Part shown: positions 1 to 5,472 of the stretch, piece by piece | How the letters are laid out: each line of letters opens with the position of its first letter | How positions within the stretch are numbered: the first letter of the stretch is position 1 | Source: an uncultured Bacteroidota bacterium | GTDB lineage: Bacteria > Bacteroidota > Bacteroidia > NS11-12g > UBA9320 | NCBI GenBank assembly: GCA_913056425.1 | Contig: CAJXLR010000108.1 | Location: 1-6,169, forward strand | Direction: 5' to 3' | Length of the DNA: 6,169 nt | The notes under the pieces: generated by a model | Database searches by the model: none | What the model was told of the DNA's origin: nothing | The model's input: the letters and a program-made list of their open reading frames with translations, nothing else | Program-made: the position numbers and the translations under genes

Positions 1-1
1 C

Positions 2-517
2 ATGGTAAAAACGGCGTATAAACAACTTCTGATTGATACGAACGGAGTTGCAACGCTGAAATACGAAAAACGAAAACGCATGGTGTATTCACACGGTATC
101 ATAATGGAATACACATCTTCAGGTGTTCGATATTTGAACACGTTTGGCGAACCTCTTGCGAACCGATATTTTGAACGGGGTAGGCCTTTTATAGGAAAGT
201 ACACGACCGTGTTTGATAAAGATTTTCGAGCAGGGCTATTATCGAACAAGGGTGATTTAATTCTTGACACGGAGTTCAACTGGATTAAGTTGAACAACGG
301 TGAGAGAAAGTGGATTACAGCGTCGAAACTTCACAGCTACGGTATACTTGATAGCTTGGGAAACGAAGTTGCCCCAACAATTTATGATCACGTAGAATAC
401 TCAGCCAAGCACAATGTTTACAGCGTAGAAAATGGCATCACGCCGTCCTATGTTAAACCGGATGGAAGGTGGTTAATCCGAAATCGTGCGGGCATGCACT
501 CTGTAAGCGGACTGTAA
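2..517 (+). CDS. WG-repeat protein, C-terminal part (probably 5'-truncated by window edge)
   Basis: The visible 171 residues hold degenerate WG/KWG-type beta-hairpin repeats, which follow the pattern 'G-(I/L)-(L/I)-D/S-x-x-G-(D/N)-x-(I/V)-x-x-x-Y/F-D/N'. The clearest units run from about residue 77 (RAGLLSNKGDLILDTEF) and residue 112 (SYGILDSLGNEVAPTIYD), with a weaker one near 42-72. An ATG lies at the second base of the window, but the protein there is already mid-repeat and shows no signal peptide. The true start is therefore probably upstream and this is the tail of a longer protein. WG-repeat proteins are common in Bacteroidota; most have no known function and are thought to be binding or scaffold proteins. 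The last 25 residues are not repeat-like. The gene ends 87 bp before the YwqK-family gene on the same strand. Family call is fairly sure; function is unknown. Confidence 0.7.
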   Translation: MVKTAYKQLLIDTNGVATLKYEKRKRMVYSHGIIMEYTSSGVRYLNTFGEPLANRYFERGRPFIGKYTTVFDKDFRAGLLSNKGDLILDTEFNWIKLNNGERKWITASKLHSYGILDSLGNEVAPTIYDHVEYSAKHNVYSVENGITPSYVKPDGRWLIRNRAGMHSVSGL

Positions 518-543
518 GATTTTCTTGACCTTAAACTTTGAAT

Positions 544-552
544 TGTGGATAA
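544..552 (-). promoter_or_regulatory. DnaA box, perfect consensus (left, minus orientation)
   Basis: TGTGGATAA on the plus strand reads TTATCCACA on the minus strand. This is an exact match to the strong DnaA-box consensus established in E. coli and widely conserved. It lies 27 bp after the WG-repeat gene stop and is followed by an A/T-rich stretch (about 551-564). A second perfect box in the opposite orientation begins 40 bp further on. Motif match is certain; DnaA binding is inferred. Confidence 0.55.
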
Positions 553-592
553 AATAAAACATATTCGCTAGTCCCAACAAGGAACTCAAAGT

Positions 593-601
593 TTATCCAC
601 A
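593..601 (+). promoter_or_regulatory. DnaA box, perfect consensus (right, plus orientation)
   Basis: TTATCCACA matches the DnaA-box consensus exactly and ends three bases before the ATG at 605. If that ATG is the real start, a DnaA molecule bound here would cover the translation start region of the YwqK-family gene. If translation starts at the in-frame ATG at 647, the box lies in a leader or promoter. It pairs with the box at 544-552 in back-to-back orientation. Confidence 0.55.
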
Positions 602-604
602 TTA

Positions 605-1045
605 ATGAGCGCAATTCAACATCATCCAACAGGTTCGGGTTTCGAAATGAAGGATGATACCCTTATGATGAATCAGCATCCTTACAGTGGAGTTGTCAAA
701 GAATCTTTCGACGACGGAAGTCCAAAATCGGCCAGTCAATACATCGACGGCAAAATTCATGGCATTCACAAAGAGTGGCACAAAAACGGCAAACTAGCCA
801 AGGCGTGTTTGTACAAGTATGGCATCCAACATGGCGAGTGCAAAGCTTGGTGGCAGAACGGACAGCTTAAAGAAAATGCCTCTTACAGTGAGGGCAAGTT
901 GCATGGCGAGTTTGAGACCTGGCACAAGAATGGTGTCAAGGCAAGTTCACGGCAATATATCTTGGGTCGTGAGTGGGGTCGCCAGAAAGAATGGGATGAA
1001 GACGGAATAGAGCTTGAAAACTATTGCGTAAGTAATTCGAGATAA
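605..1045 (+). CDS. YwqK-family protein with MORN-like (MORN_2) repeats
   Basis: The 146-residue protein contains about five tandem units with a strict 24-residue period. They start near residues 27 (YSGVVKESFDDGSPKS), 52 (HGIHKEWHKNGKLAKA), 76 (HGECKAWWQNGQLKEN), 100 (HGEFETWHKNGVKASS) and 124 (WGRQKEWDEDGIELEN). The pattern 'HGxxxxWxxNGxxxxxxxYxxGxx' is the MORN_2/YwqK signature. There is no signal peptide or membrane segment, so it is probably cytoplasmic. Databases often label this family 'YwqK antitoxin' after the Bacillus protein, but no toxin partner is visible here and that role should not be assumed. The start is uncertain: ATG at 605 lacks a ribosome-binding site and sits three bases after a DnaA-box motif, while ATG at 647 (residue 15) lies closer to the first repeat. 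Confidence 0.75.
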   Translation: MSAIQHHPTGSGFEMKDDTLMMNQHPYSGVVKESFDDGSPKSASQYIDGKIHGIHKEWHKNGKLAKACLYKYGIQHGECKAWWQNGQLKENASYSEGKLHGEFETWHKNGVKASSRQYILGREWGRQKEWDEDGIELENYCVSNSR

Positions 1046-1116
1046 TACCCAACCCTTTTTATTTTTTAGTCGTCATCCATACAGAACGCCCGATAATAGC
1101 GTTTTGTGATTGACAA

Positions 1117-1668
1117 ATGCCTGTAACTGAACAAGACATCCACCAATGGCTCGAAGGCTGCAAAGAAGGAGATCGTAGTGCTCAAGAAAAGCTCTATCGT
1201 CACTTCTACCCGCTTTTTATGCCCGTATGTATGTCGTACGTTCAGAACAGCGATGATGCGGTAGACATATACAACCGCGCCTTTCTCAAAGTGTTTACGA
1301 GTTTGGATTCGTATGGCGGACGTGGTCAAGTAGGTGCTTGGATACGACGCATACTGGTGAACACCGCCATCGACTTTATCCGCAAAGAAGAAAAGTTTAA
1401 AAGTCATACCGATATCGATGAGGCCTATGATATTGGTTTGAATAGTTCGGTGTTGTCCCAATTGACATCCGACGAGATACTCGCATTATTCAGATATCTG
1501 CCCCCGGCCCAACGAGCTGTTGTGAATCTATACATCGTTGAAGGGTACACACATCCGGAAATTGGAGAGAAGTTAGGTATCAGTGTAGGTACGAGTAAAT
1601 GGCATTTAAATCAAGGAAGAAAACTACTACAGGAGAAACTTATGGCTCTTGGCCTCGTGAATAAATAA
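1117..1668 (+). CDS. ECF-type RNA polymerase sigma factor (first system)
   Basis: This 183-residue protein has the two-domain layout of an ECF sigma-70 factor. Region 2 spans about residues 23-91, with the -10 recognition and core-binding helices around DDAVDIYNRAFLKVFTSLDSY and RGQVGAWIRRILVNTAIDFIRK. Region 4 spans about 118-175, with LPPAQRAVVNLYIVEG followed by the helix-turn-helix YTHPEIGEKLGISVGTSKWHL, which would contact the -35-type element. Length is typical. It starts 71 bp after the YwqK-family stop and ends 11 bp before the anti-sigma candidate, so the two are almost certainly co-transcribed. The leader has no Shine-Dalgarno sequence, as expected in Bacteroidota. The likely partner is the membrane protein at 1680-2858, in the arrangement seen for Das1/Dma1 of Bacteroides. 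The regulon cannot be read from this window. Confidence 0.93.
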   Translation: MPVTEQDIHQWLEGCKEGDRSAQEKLYRHFYPLFMPVCMSYVQNSDDAVDIYNRAFLKVFTSLDSYGGRGQVGAWIRRILVNTAIDFIRKEEKFKSHTDIDEAYDIGLNSSVLSQLTSDEILALFRYLPPAQRAVVNLYIVEGYTHPEIGEKLGISVGTSKWHLNQGRKLLQEKLMALGLVNK

Positions 1669-1679
1669 CACTTTATGAA

Positions 1680-2858
1680 ATGAAAACTACCCGTAACGAA
1701 CATATCATCAAACAGAAGCTTCAGGAAGTAGACCTACCTGATATCGATTCTTCATGGGAAGCCATGGAGAAGCAGCTGGATAAGCTGCCACCGGCTACGA
1801 CCGGTGTATCCGCGTTTATCGGGAAGTATAAAATATACTTGAACATTCTGCTTGTAACACTTGGACTTGGTGTAATTGGGGTATCCGTTTGGTCTAAAAC
1901 GCGATCTTCAAATCAGTCCGACACTTCGGACAGTCACATCCCGGAATCACAAAGTTCATACGCTCACTTTGCAACATCATTCCAATCATCCTATGATCAT
2001 CAGAATGACCTACCGATTCCATCGGCACTAAACATTGACGAGGTGGAGCCAGCGTACATTAAAGCGGTAAAGAAGCCACAACAACCGAAGCCGCAAAAAG
2101 CGACAGAACCTGAAAATCTAACCAGGTCTCTCGATAGTGCAAATCAGAATAATCTACCTCCGGTGGATGAAGGAAATGAAGATTCACTTCGTCGTTTGAC
2201 ACGGATTGTCGTTCCTCCCGCAGATATTATCGGACATAAGTCAATTGACTTTGACCTACCAAAGCGAAGACGAAATCAAGTGGGTATACGAACCAACATT
2301 TCGATAATCCCTGAATTTAGTGGTGGAAATGCGTTCAGAAACATGGGGTATGGTGTGTTTGCCAGACACTACGTTCTTCCAAAAGTGGCAGTTGAACTGG
2401 GACTTGAACACAACCCTGTGGTGGTAAGACCATTCACAAATATTCAGGAGAAGACTCTGTTTAACAATGCATCGTACTCCCAGCGTGATAGTATGAACAT
2501 AGAAGCACTTAGATACGTGACCATACCTTTGATGTTGCACATCGAACAAGGCGAAGGTTGGAGTATATCCGTTGGACCGCAATTCTCCTTTTTGTCGGGC
2601 TTAAAAGGAGACGTCTACTCAACGTATAACTTCCCTGGTGCAAGCGAAGACATTGGTGACAAACAGAACACACGAATCAGTAATACTGATATTGCAAACC
2701 CAATGGACATTGGACTCAACCTTAATCTTTCATACTCGGTTAAGCCTTCACTTGAGCTAGGACTTCGAGTACAACAAGGGCTAACAGATTATTCGCGTAG
2801 CACCACCAGAAACACAATTCAAACCCTCCAATTTAAAGCTGCATGGATCTTAGAATAA
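1680..2858 (+). CDS. Dual membrane-spanning anti-sigma factor candidate (Dma-like), with C-terminal OM beta-barrel
   Basis: The 392 residues fall into four parts. Residues 1-49 are a cytoplasmic segment with the motif DSSWEAMEKQLDK, resembling the short N-termini of Bacteroidota sigma-linked proteins. Residues about 50-71 (KYKIYLNILLVTLGLGVIGV) form one hydrophobic helix. Residues about 73-198 are a Ser/Asp/Gln/Pro-rich linker, including KKPQQPKPQK, with no clear fold. Residues about 200-392 are a PorT/OMP_b-brl-type beta-barrel, shown by alternating hydrophobic strands and the typical LRYVTIPLMLHIEQGEGWSI followed by VGPQFSFLSG. There is no cleavable signal peptide. This is the layout of the dual membrane-spanning anti-sigma factors described in Bacteroides thetaiotaomicron (Dma1), where one chain is anchored in both membranes and holds a sigma factor. 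The sigma gene 11 bp upstream fits. The chain ends in ILE rather than the common terminal aromatic residue. Architecture is seen directly; anti-sigma action is inferred. Confidence 0.8.
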   Translation: MKTTRNEHIIKQKLQEVDLPDIDSSWEAMEKQLDKLPPATTGVSAFIGKYKIYLNILLVTLGLGVIGVSVWSKTRSSNQSDTSDSHIPESQSSYAHFATSFQSSYDHQNDLPIPSALNIDEVEPAYIKAVKKPQQPKPQKATEPENLTRSLDSANQNNLPPVDEGNEDSLRRLTRIVVPPADIIGHKSIDFDLPKRRRNQVGIRTNISIIPEFSGGNAFRNMGYGVFARHYVLPKVAVELGLEHNPVVVRPFTNIQEKTLFNNASYSQRDSMNIEALRYVTIPLMLHIEQGEGWSISVGPQFSFLSGLKGDVYSTYNFPGASEDIGDKQNTRISNTDIANPMDIGLNLNLSYSVKPSLELGLRVQQGLTDYSRSTTRNTIQTLQFKAAWILE

Positions 2859-3499
2859 TAGTTGTAACGCTCGTGATTGGGCTTTCCCAAATGAGCTTTG
2901 GTCAGTTTACTGGAGAATTGAAGCCAGAAAGACCAGTAACCAAGTATAAATCCGGACAACTGTATGCAAACACTGAAGCCGGACTTATCCATTACACAAA
3001 CGGCGAATCATCGTTTCAGAAATTCGGTGCCGGAGTTGGAGTTGAGTTTGTTTGTTTCAACTCGAAGCGCAGCGCAGCCAGTCTCATGCCTTCATTTGCG
3101 GTGCATTCCAGCGATGCCAGTCAGGATGACTTCAGTATTGAGAATGGAAATTATTCATTTCGCTCGAAAACTTTAACGCGAAGAGCTATTCTGTCAACTG
3201 CTTTGGTCTATCGTTACCAACTAGGTCGATCTTTGACCGTAGGACTTGGGTTTCAACCACAGTTCGTTGTTGGTGACACAAAGGATCTACTTATAATAGG
3301 GAACTCCAGCTCTCACAATCCGGAAATTAAGTTTAGAAGAGCTGAATCTACTTTTGTCGGGATGATAGGGTACAACGGTTGGACACGCTATAGTTTCAAC
3401 CTAATTGCGCAATATGGTGCCAGTCCAATAATCGAAAAAGACGACACACAGCGAGCCCATGCAGTACGCTTCCAAATTGCTCGAAAACTTATTAATTAA
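2843..3499 (+). CDS. Secreted probable outer-membrane beta-barrel protein
   Basis: The 218-residue protein begins with a signal peptide (MDLRIIVVTLVIGLSQMSFG, likely cleaved before Q21). The remainder is rich in alternating polar/hydrophobic strands ending in aromatic residues, such as GQLYANTEAGLIHYTNG, FGAGVGVEFVCF, AILSTALVYRYQLG, LTVGLGFQPQFVVG and YSFNLIAQYGAS. This suggests a small barrel of roughly 8-10 strands in the outer membrane. I do not recognise a specific family. The start overlaps the end of the dual-membrane anti-sigma gene by 16 bp in another frame, which indicates translational coupling and a shared job, perhaps as a sensor partner or ligand of that barrel. The stop codon overlaps that of the convergent YbaB gene. 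Confidence 0.75.
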   Translation: MDLRIIVVTLVIGLSQMSFGQFTGELKPERPVTKYKSGQLYANTEAGLIHYTNGESSFQKFGAGVGVEFVCFNSKRSAASLMPSFAVHSSDASQDDFSIENGNYSFRSKTLTRRAILSTALVYRYQLGRSLTVGLGFQPQFVVGDTKDLLIIGNSSSHNPEIKFRRAESTFVGMIGYNGWTRYSFNLIAQYGASPIIEKDDTQRAHAVRFQIARKLIN

Positions 3500-3789
3500 C
3501 CTAGTCCAGGAATGTTTGGCATAATGTTGCGCATCTCAGATTCTGCAACACGCTCAGCCTGATTTAGAGCGTCTGTAACCGCTTCCTTCACCAGCTTATC
3601 AATATCGGGTTTGAGTGCTGTTCTAAGTACAGACTCACTGATATCAACTGAAACGATTTGTTTACTTGCTGTAGCGACAACTCTTACCAAATCAGAGCCA
3701 GCTACTCCTTCAACCGTTATTGTGTCTAATCTTTGCTTTGCTTCTTCAGCGTTCTTTTTAAAGTCCTTTAGCTTGTCTAGTCCAAACAT
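3496..3789 (-). CDS. ybaB: YbaB/EbfC-family nucleoid-associated protein
   Basis: The 97 residues match the YbaB/EbfC pattern: an N-terminal amphipathic helix (MFGLDKLKDFKKNAEEAKQRLDTI), a central beta-sheet (EGVAGSDLVRVVATASKQIVSVDIS), a second long helix (PDIDKLVKEAVTDALNQAERVAESEM) and a Gly/Pro/Met-rich tail (MPNIPGLG). These proteins form dimers that bind DNA and are thought to organise the nucleoid or influence transcription; in many bacteria the gene lies beside dnaX and recR, which are not seen here. It is slightly shorter than the usual length of around 100-110. It follows the HExxH gene by 42 bp and is probably the last gene of that minus-strand run. Its stop codon overlaps that of the convergent barrel gene by four bases. 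Confidence 0.9.
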   Translation of the reverse strand: MFGLDKLKDFKKNAEEAKQRLDTITVEGVAGSDLVRVVATASKQIVSVDISESVLRTALKPDIDKLVKEAVTDALNQAERVAESEMRNIMPNIPGLG

Positions 3790-3831
3790 GCGTTTCTTTT
3801 TGACAAAGGTCTTGAAATCTATGAGAAGATA

Positions 3832-4164
3832 CTAACGCCACATCGCAAAGGCCTTTCTTTTTTCGACATAATGAGGGTCCGCATCATGAGTATATGCTTC
3901 TCGTTCAAAAGATATTTTCCGATACGCCGAATCATGGCCATTTCCGGCTACCCGGAACCAAGTATACTCCAGTATATAAAGAATATAGAACGGGATGACT
4001 AAGAGCTCCAACTGTTGCTTGTGATGTATCTTTTCGTGAACTAGGAGTCGCTTATCATCTTTCAGTTTTGAATTACGCACTAAGACAACCGGAAACAGTG
4101 CGATGGCATTAACGGTTTTGGGGAATATGTATCTAAATAACCAGGGAGTTGTTCTGATTATCAT
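3832..4164 (-). CDS. Small membrane HExxH protein (putative minimal zinc metallopeptidase), function unknown
   Basis: This 110-residue protein has a perfect zinc-binding motif HEKIH at residues 43-47. It is followed by a hydrophobic stretch (about 52-70, LELLVIPFYILYILEYTWF) and then SAYRKISFEREAY (79-91), where E87 or E89 could be the third zinc ligand. The order HExxH, hydrophobic helix, then 'E-x-E-A' resembles the core of membrane gluzincins such as M48 and M56 (BlaR1-type) peptidases, though this protein is much shorter. A first hydrophobic patch lies at about 18-29. From memory, similar short 'HEKIHxxQQxELL' proteins are widespread and uncharacterised in Bacteroidota. Its ATG follows the anti-sigma stop codon directly (TAAATG), so translation is probably coupled. 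A role in processing the anti-sigma factor is possible but unproven. Catalytic activity is inferred from the motif only. Confidence 0.72.
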   Translation of the reverse strand: MIIRTTPWLFRYIFPKTVNAIALFPVVLVRNSKLKDDKRLLVHEKIHHKQQLELLVIPFYILYILEYTWFRVAGNGHDSAYRKISFEREAYTHDADPHYVEKRKAFAMWR

Positions 4165-4875
4165 TTACTCTGCGGGTTGATTGGCACGCTCATCGGACGA
4201 GCTCATCGCTTTTTTTGCCTCATTGAGCAGGTATTTATCGAGCCCGGGTTGGTCACTTTGTATAATTTGACTTGTTCCGTCGTGTTTGATTTCATACTCG
4301 TAAATACCATTCTTTTCACTCAGCACATTGACCTCTAAACTTGAAGGGTCTTTGATGTTAAGGGACATATCCGGTTCTCCGGCCATAGAGGAGTCCCCTT
4401 TTGTACGCACCTGCGTTAATGTTGTTGTATCTGCCGCTGTCTCGGTTTCAACTGCTGAGCCTTCAGTCGGATTTAGGGCAGGTGGTTTACTTGCTGGTAC
4501 TGAGTCAGCCGGGATATTCATCTCTTGACTAGGAGGTGCAGCGGGTGCTTTTGTAAAGTGTTTATACGCGAAGAATGCCCCCGTGATTACAACTACTCCC
4601 GTTACAACGGCAATGATTGTTTTGATTTTCACCAGACCTGATGAATAACTACCATACCCACCTTTTTTAATGGCTGGCATGGCAGATGCTAGTTCTCCCG
4701 CAAAAGACGTTGTAGCAAATAATTCAATTGCATCTATTGCTTTGATTTGTGTGCGAACGGCTGCAGCAAATTCACGGTCTTCCCGAACGCGCTTTTCAAA
4801 GTCGTACTTGTCTGAACCGGTCAACTTTCCGGCAATAAATTCATCAATCAACGCTATGTCCTTCTCCGTAATCAT
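4165..4875 (-). CDS. Single-pass membrane anti-sigma factor candidate (second system)
   Basis: The 236-residue protein starts with a cytoplasmic domain (1-85) carrying the pattern IDEFIAGKLTGSDKYDFEKR and VREDREFAAAVRTQIKAIDA. This is the short helical N-terminus common to Bacteroidota anti-sigma-like proteins ('I-x-x-Y/F-x-x-G-x-L-x-x-x-x-x-x-F-E'). A membrane helix follows at about 86-104 (TIIAVVTGVVVITGAFFAY). The periplasmic part opens with an Ala/Pro/Ser/Thr/Glu-rich linker (about 108-165) and ends in a small possible domain (about 168-225, LEVNVLSEKNGIYEYEIKHDG). There is no beta-barrel, unlike the other anti-sigma candidate in this window, and no zinc-finger HC2 motif. The start codon overlaps the sigma factor stop (ATGA), a classic coupled pair. 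Anti-sigma function is inferred from context and architecture. Confidence 0.78.
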   Translation of the reverse strand: MITEKDIALIDEFIAGKLTGSDKYDFEKRVREDREFAAAVRTQIKAIDAIELFATTSFAGELASAMPAIKKGGYGSYSSGLVKIKTIIAVVTGVVVITGAFFAYKHFTKAPAAPPSQEMNIPADSVPASKPPALNPTEGSAVETETAADTTTLTQVRTKGDSSMAGEPDMSLNIKDPSSLEVNVLSEKNGIYEYEIKHDGTSQIIQSDQPGLDKYLLNEAKKAMSSSDERANQPAE

Positions 4876-5417
4876 AGATTTAGACTGTATTTAAGTTGAC
4901 GGATGCATTTGTACTTCTGAGATTTCACAGAATCGGTATTGCTGTAATCCAACTCAGTCGCGATTTCTTTGAGTGATAATCTTCGGAAGTAAAACAGAAT
5001 TAATAGCTCTCGACATTTGTCGCCCATATACTTCATCGCTTGTTCGATACGAACAATGTTCTTCTCTCGCGCTTCTTTCCAATGAGAATCAAAGCTGTCT
5101 TCAATCTCAATGTGACGTTCATAGTCCTTGAGTTTCTTGGTGTGTTTCCCTCGATAATGAAGCTCAGATAGCCAGAGGTTTCTGCAAACGGAGTATAGAT
5201 AAGTCTTGAACTTAACCGTGAGTTTAAATGTCTTCTTATTGAAGTTTTTGTAACACACGACCATCGCATCTTGAAACAAGTCTTCCGCGTCTGATTCGTT
5301 ACCTGAGTTTTTGATAACCAAATTTCGAATCATCCCGAAATAGGTTTTGTAGACCTCTGTAATGGTTTCGTGATTTCCGGAACGAATTCCGTCTAATATA
5401 TGTTGGTCTTGAGCCAC
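4872..5417 (-). CDS. ECF-type RNA polymerase sigma factor (second system)
   Basis: This 181-residue protein has sigma region 2 at about residues 20-90 (EVYKTYFGMIRNLVIKNSG, then ESDAEDLFQDAMVVCYKNF, then KFKTYLYSVCRNLWLSELH) and region 4 at about 122-178 (CRELLILFYFRRLSLKEIAT, then ELDYSNTDSVKSQKYKCIRQLK). The KYKCIRQLK recognition-helix end is typical of a large Bacteroidota group of ECF factors. It is only distantly similar to the sigma factor at 1117-1668. The start is GTG at 5417; an in-frame TAG lies 15 bases upstream and the next ATG would cut into region 2, so GTG is favoured. It lies 43 bp after rimK and overlaps the anti-sigma candidate by four bases. Confidence 0.93.
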   Translation of the reverse strand: MAQDQHILDGIRSGNHETITEVYKTYFGMIRNLVIKNSGNESDAEDLFQDAMVVCYKNFNKKTFKLTVKFKTYLYSVCRNLWLSELHYRGKHTKKLKDYERHIEIEDSFDSHWKEAREKNIVRIEQAMKYMGDKCRELLILFYFRRLSLKEIATELDYSNTDSVKSQKYKCIRQLKYSLNL

Positions 5418-5439
5418 GTTTCTTAATACGAACTATGGC

Positions 5440-5472
5440 TAAAGGTAACTATTTTATCGCTTAGACGCCAAT
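5440..5472 (-). promoter_or_regulatory. Possible Bacteroidota-type promoter for the second sigma operon
   Basis: On the minus strand TACCTTTA (5447-5440) matches the Bacteroidota -7 element TAnnTTTG except at the last base. ATTG (5472-5469) lies 21 nt upstream as a weak -33 TTTG. Transcription would begin around 5433, leaving a leader of about 15 nt before the GTG. The upstream half overlaps the rimK stop codon. Both elements deviate from consensus, so this is tentative; read-through from rimK is the alternative. Confidence 0.25.

Larger units (their letters stand above)
532..601. repeat. Two interlocked 10-bp inverted repeats in the intergenic region
   Basis: Two perfect inverted pairs occupy the gap between the WG-repeat and YwqK-family genes. 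TAAACTTTGA (532-541) pairs with TCAAAGTTTA (586-595), and TGTGGATAAA (544-553) pairs with TTTATCCACA (592-601). The right arms overlap by four bases (592-595), and the pairs cross rather than nest, so a single RNA hairpin cannot use both. This fits protein-binding sites better than a terminator, and the loops (44 and 38 nt) are also long for a terminator. The second pair contains the DnaA-box motifs listed separately. Confidence 0.7.

Noticed and set aside
518..604. Complete chromosomal origin of replication
   Set aside because: Only two DnaA boxes are present in 87 bp with no typical origin-linked genes nearby; a regulatory or titration site is the more modest reading.
605..1045. Antitoxin role for the YwqK-family protein, with the WG-repeat gene as its toxin
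   Set aside because: The antitoxin label is inherited from a distant family name. The WG-repeat protein has no toxin-like features and the genes are separated by 87 bp.
1046..1116. T-rich tract (1056-1068) as a terminator, and TAATAGCGTTTTG as a promoter for the first sigma gene
   Set aside because: No stem precedes the T-tract, and the TAnnTTTG element does not fit the available spacing (TTTG sits two bases too far). Neither can be supported.
1376..1384. TTATCCGCA, a one-mismatch DnaA box
   Set aside because: It lies in conserved region 2 codons of the first sigma factor and is isolated, so coding constraint explains it.
1066..1461. 131-residue open frame on the minus strand
   Set aside because: It lies almost wholly opposite the well-supported first sigma factor gene and has no recognisable domain.
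2256..2582. 108-residue open frame on the minus strand
   Set aside because: It is the reverse of the beta-barrel coding region of the dual-membrane protein; composition is Cys/His-rich and unlike a real protein.
3790..3849. TAGATTTC (minus strand, 3821-3814) with TTTG at 3849-3846 as a separate promoter for ybaB
   Set aside because: The -7 match lacks the final G and the spacing to TTTG is 24 nt, longer than the usual about 19-21; too weak to list.
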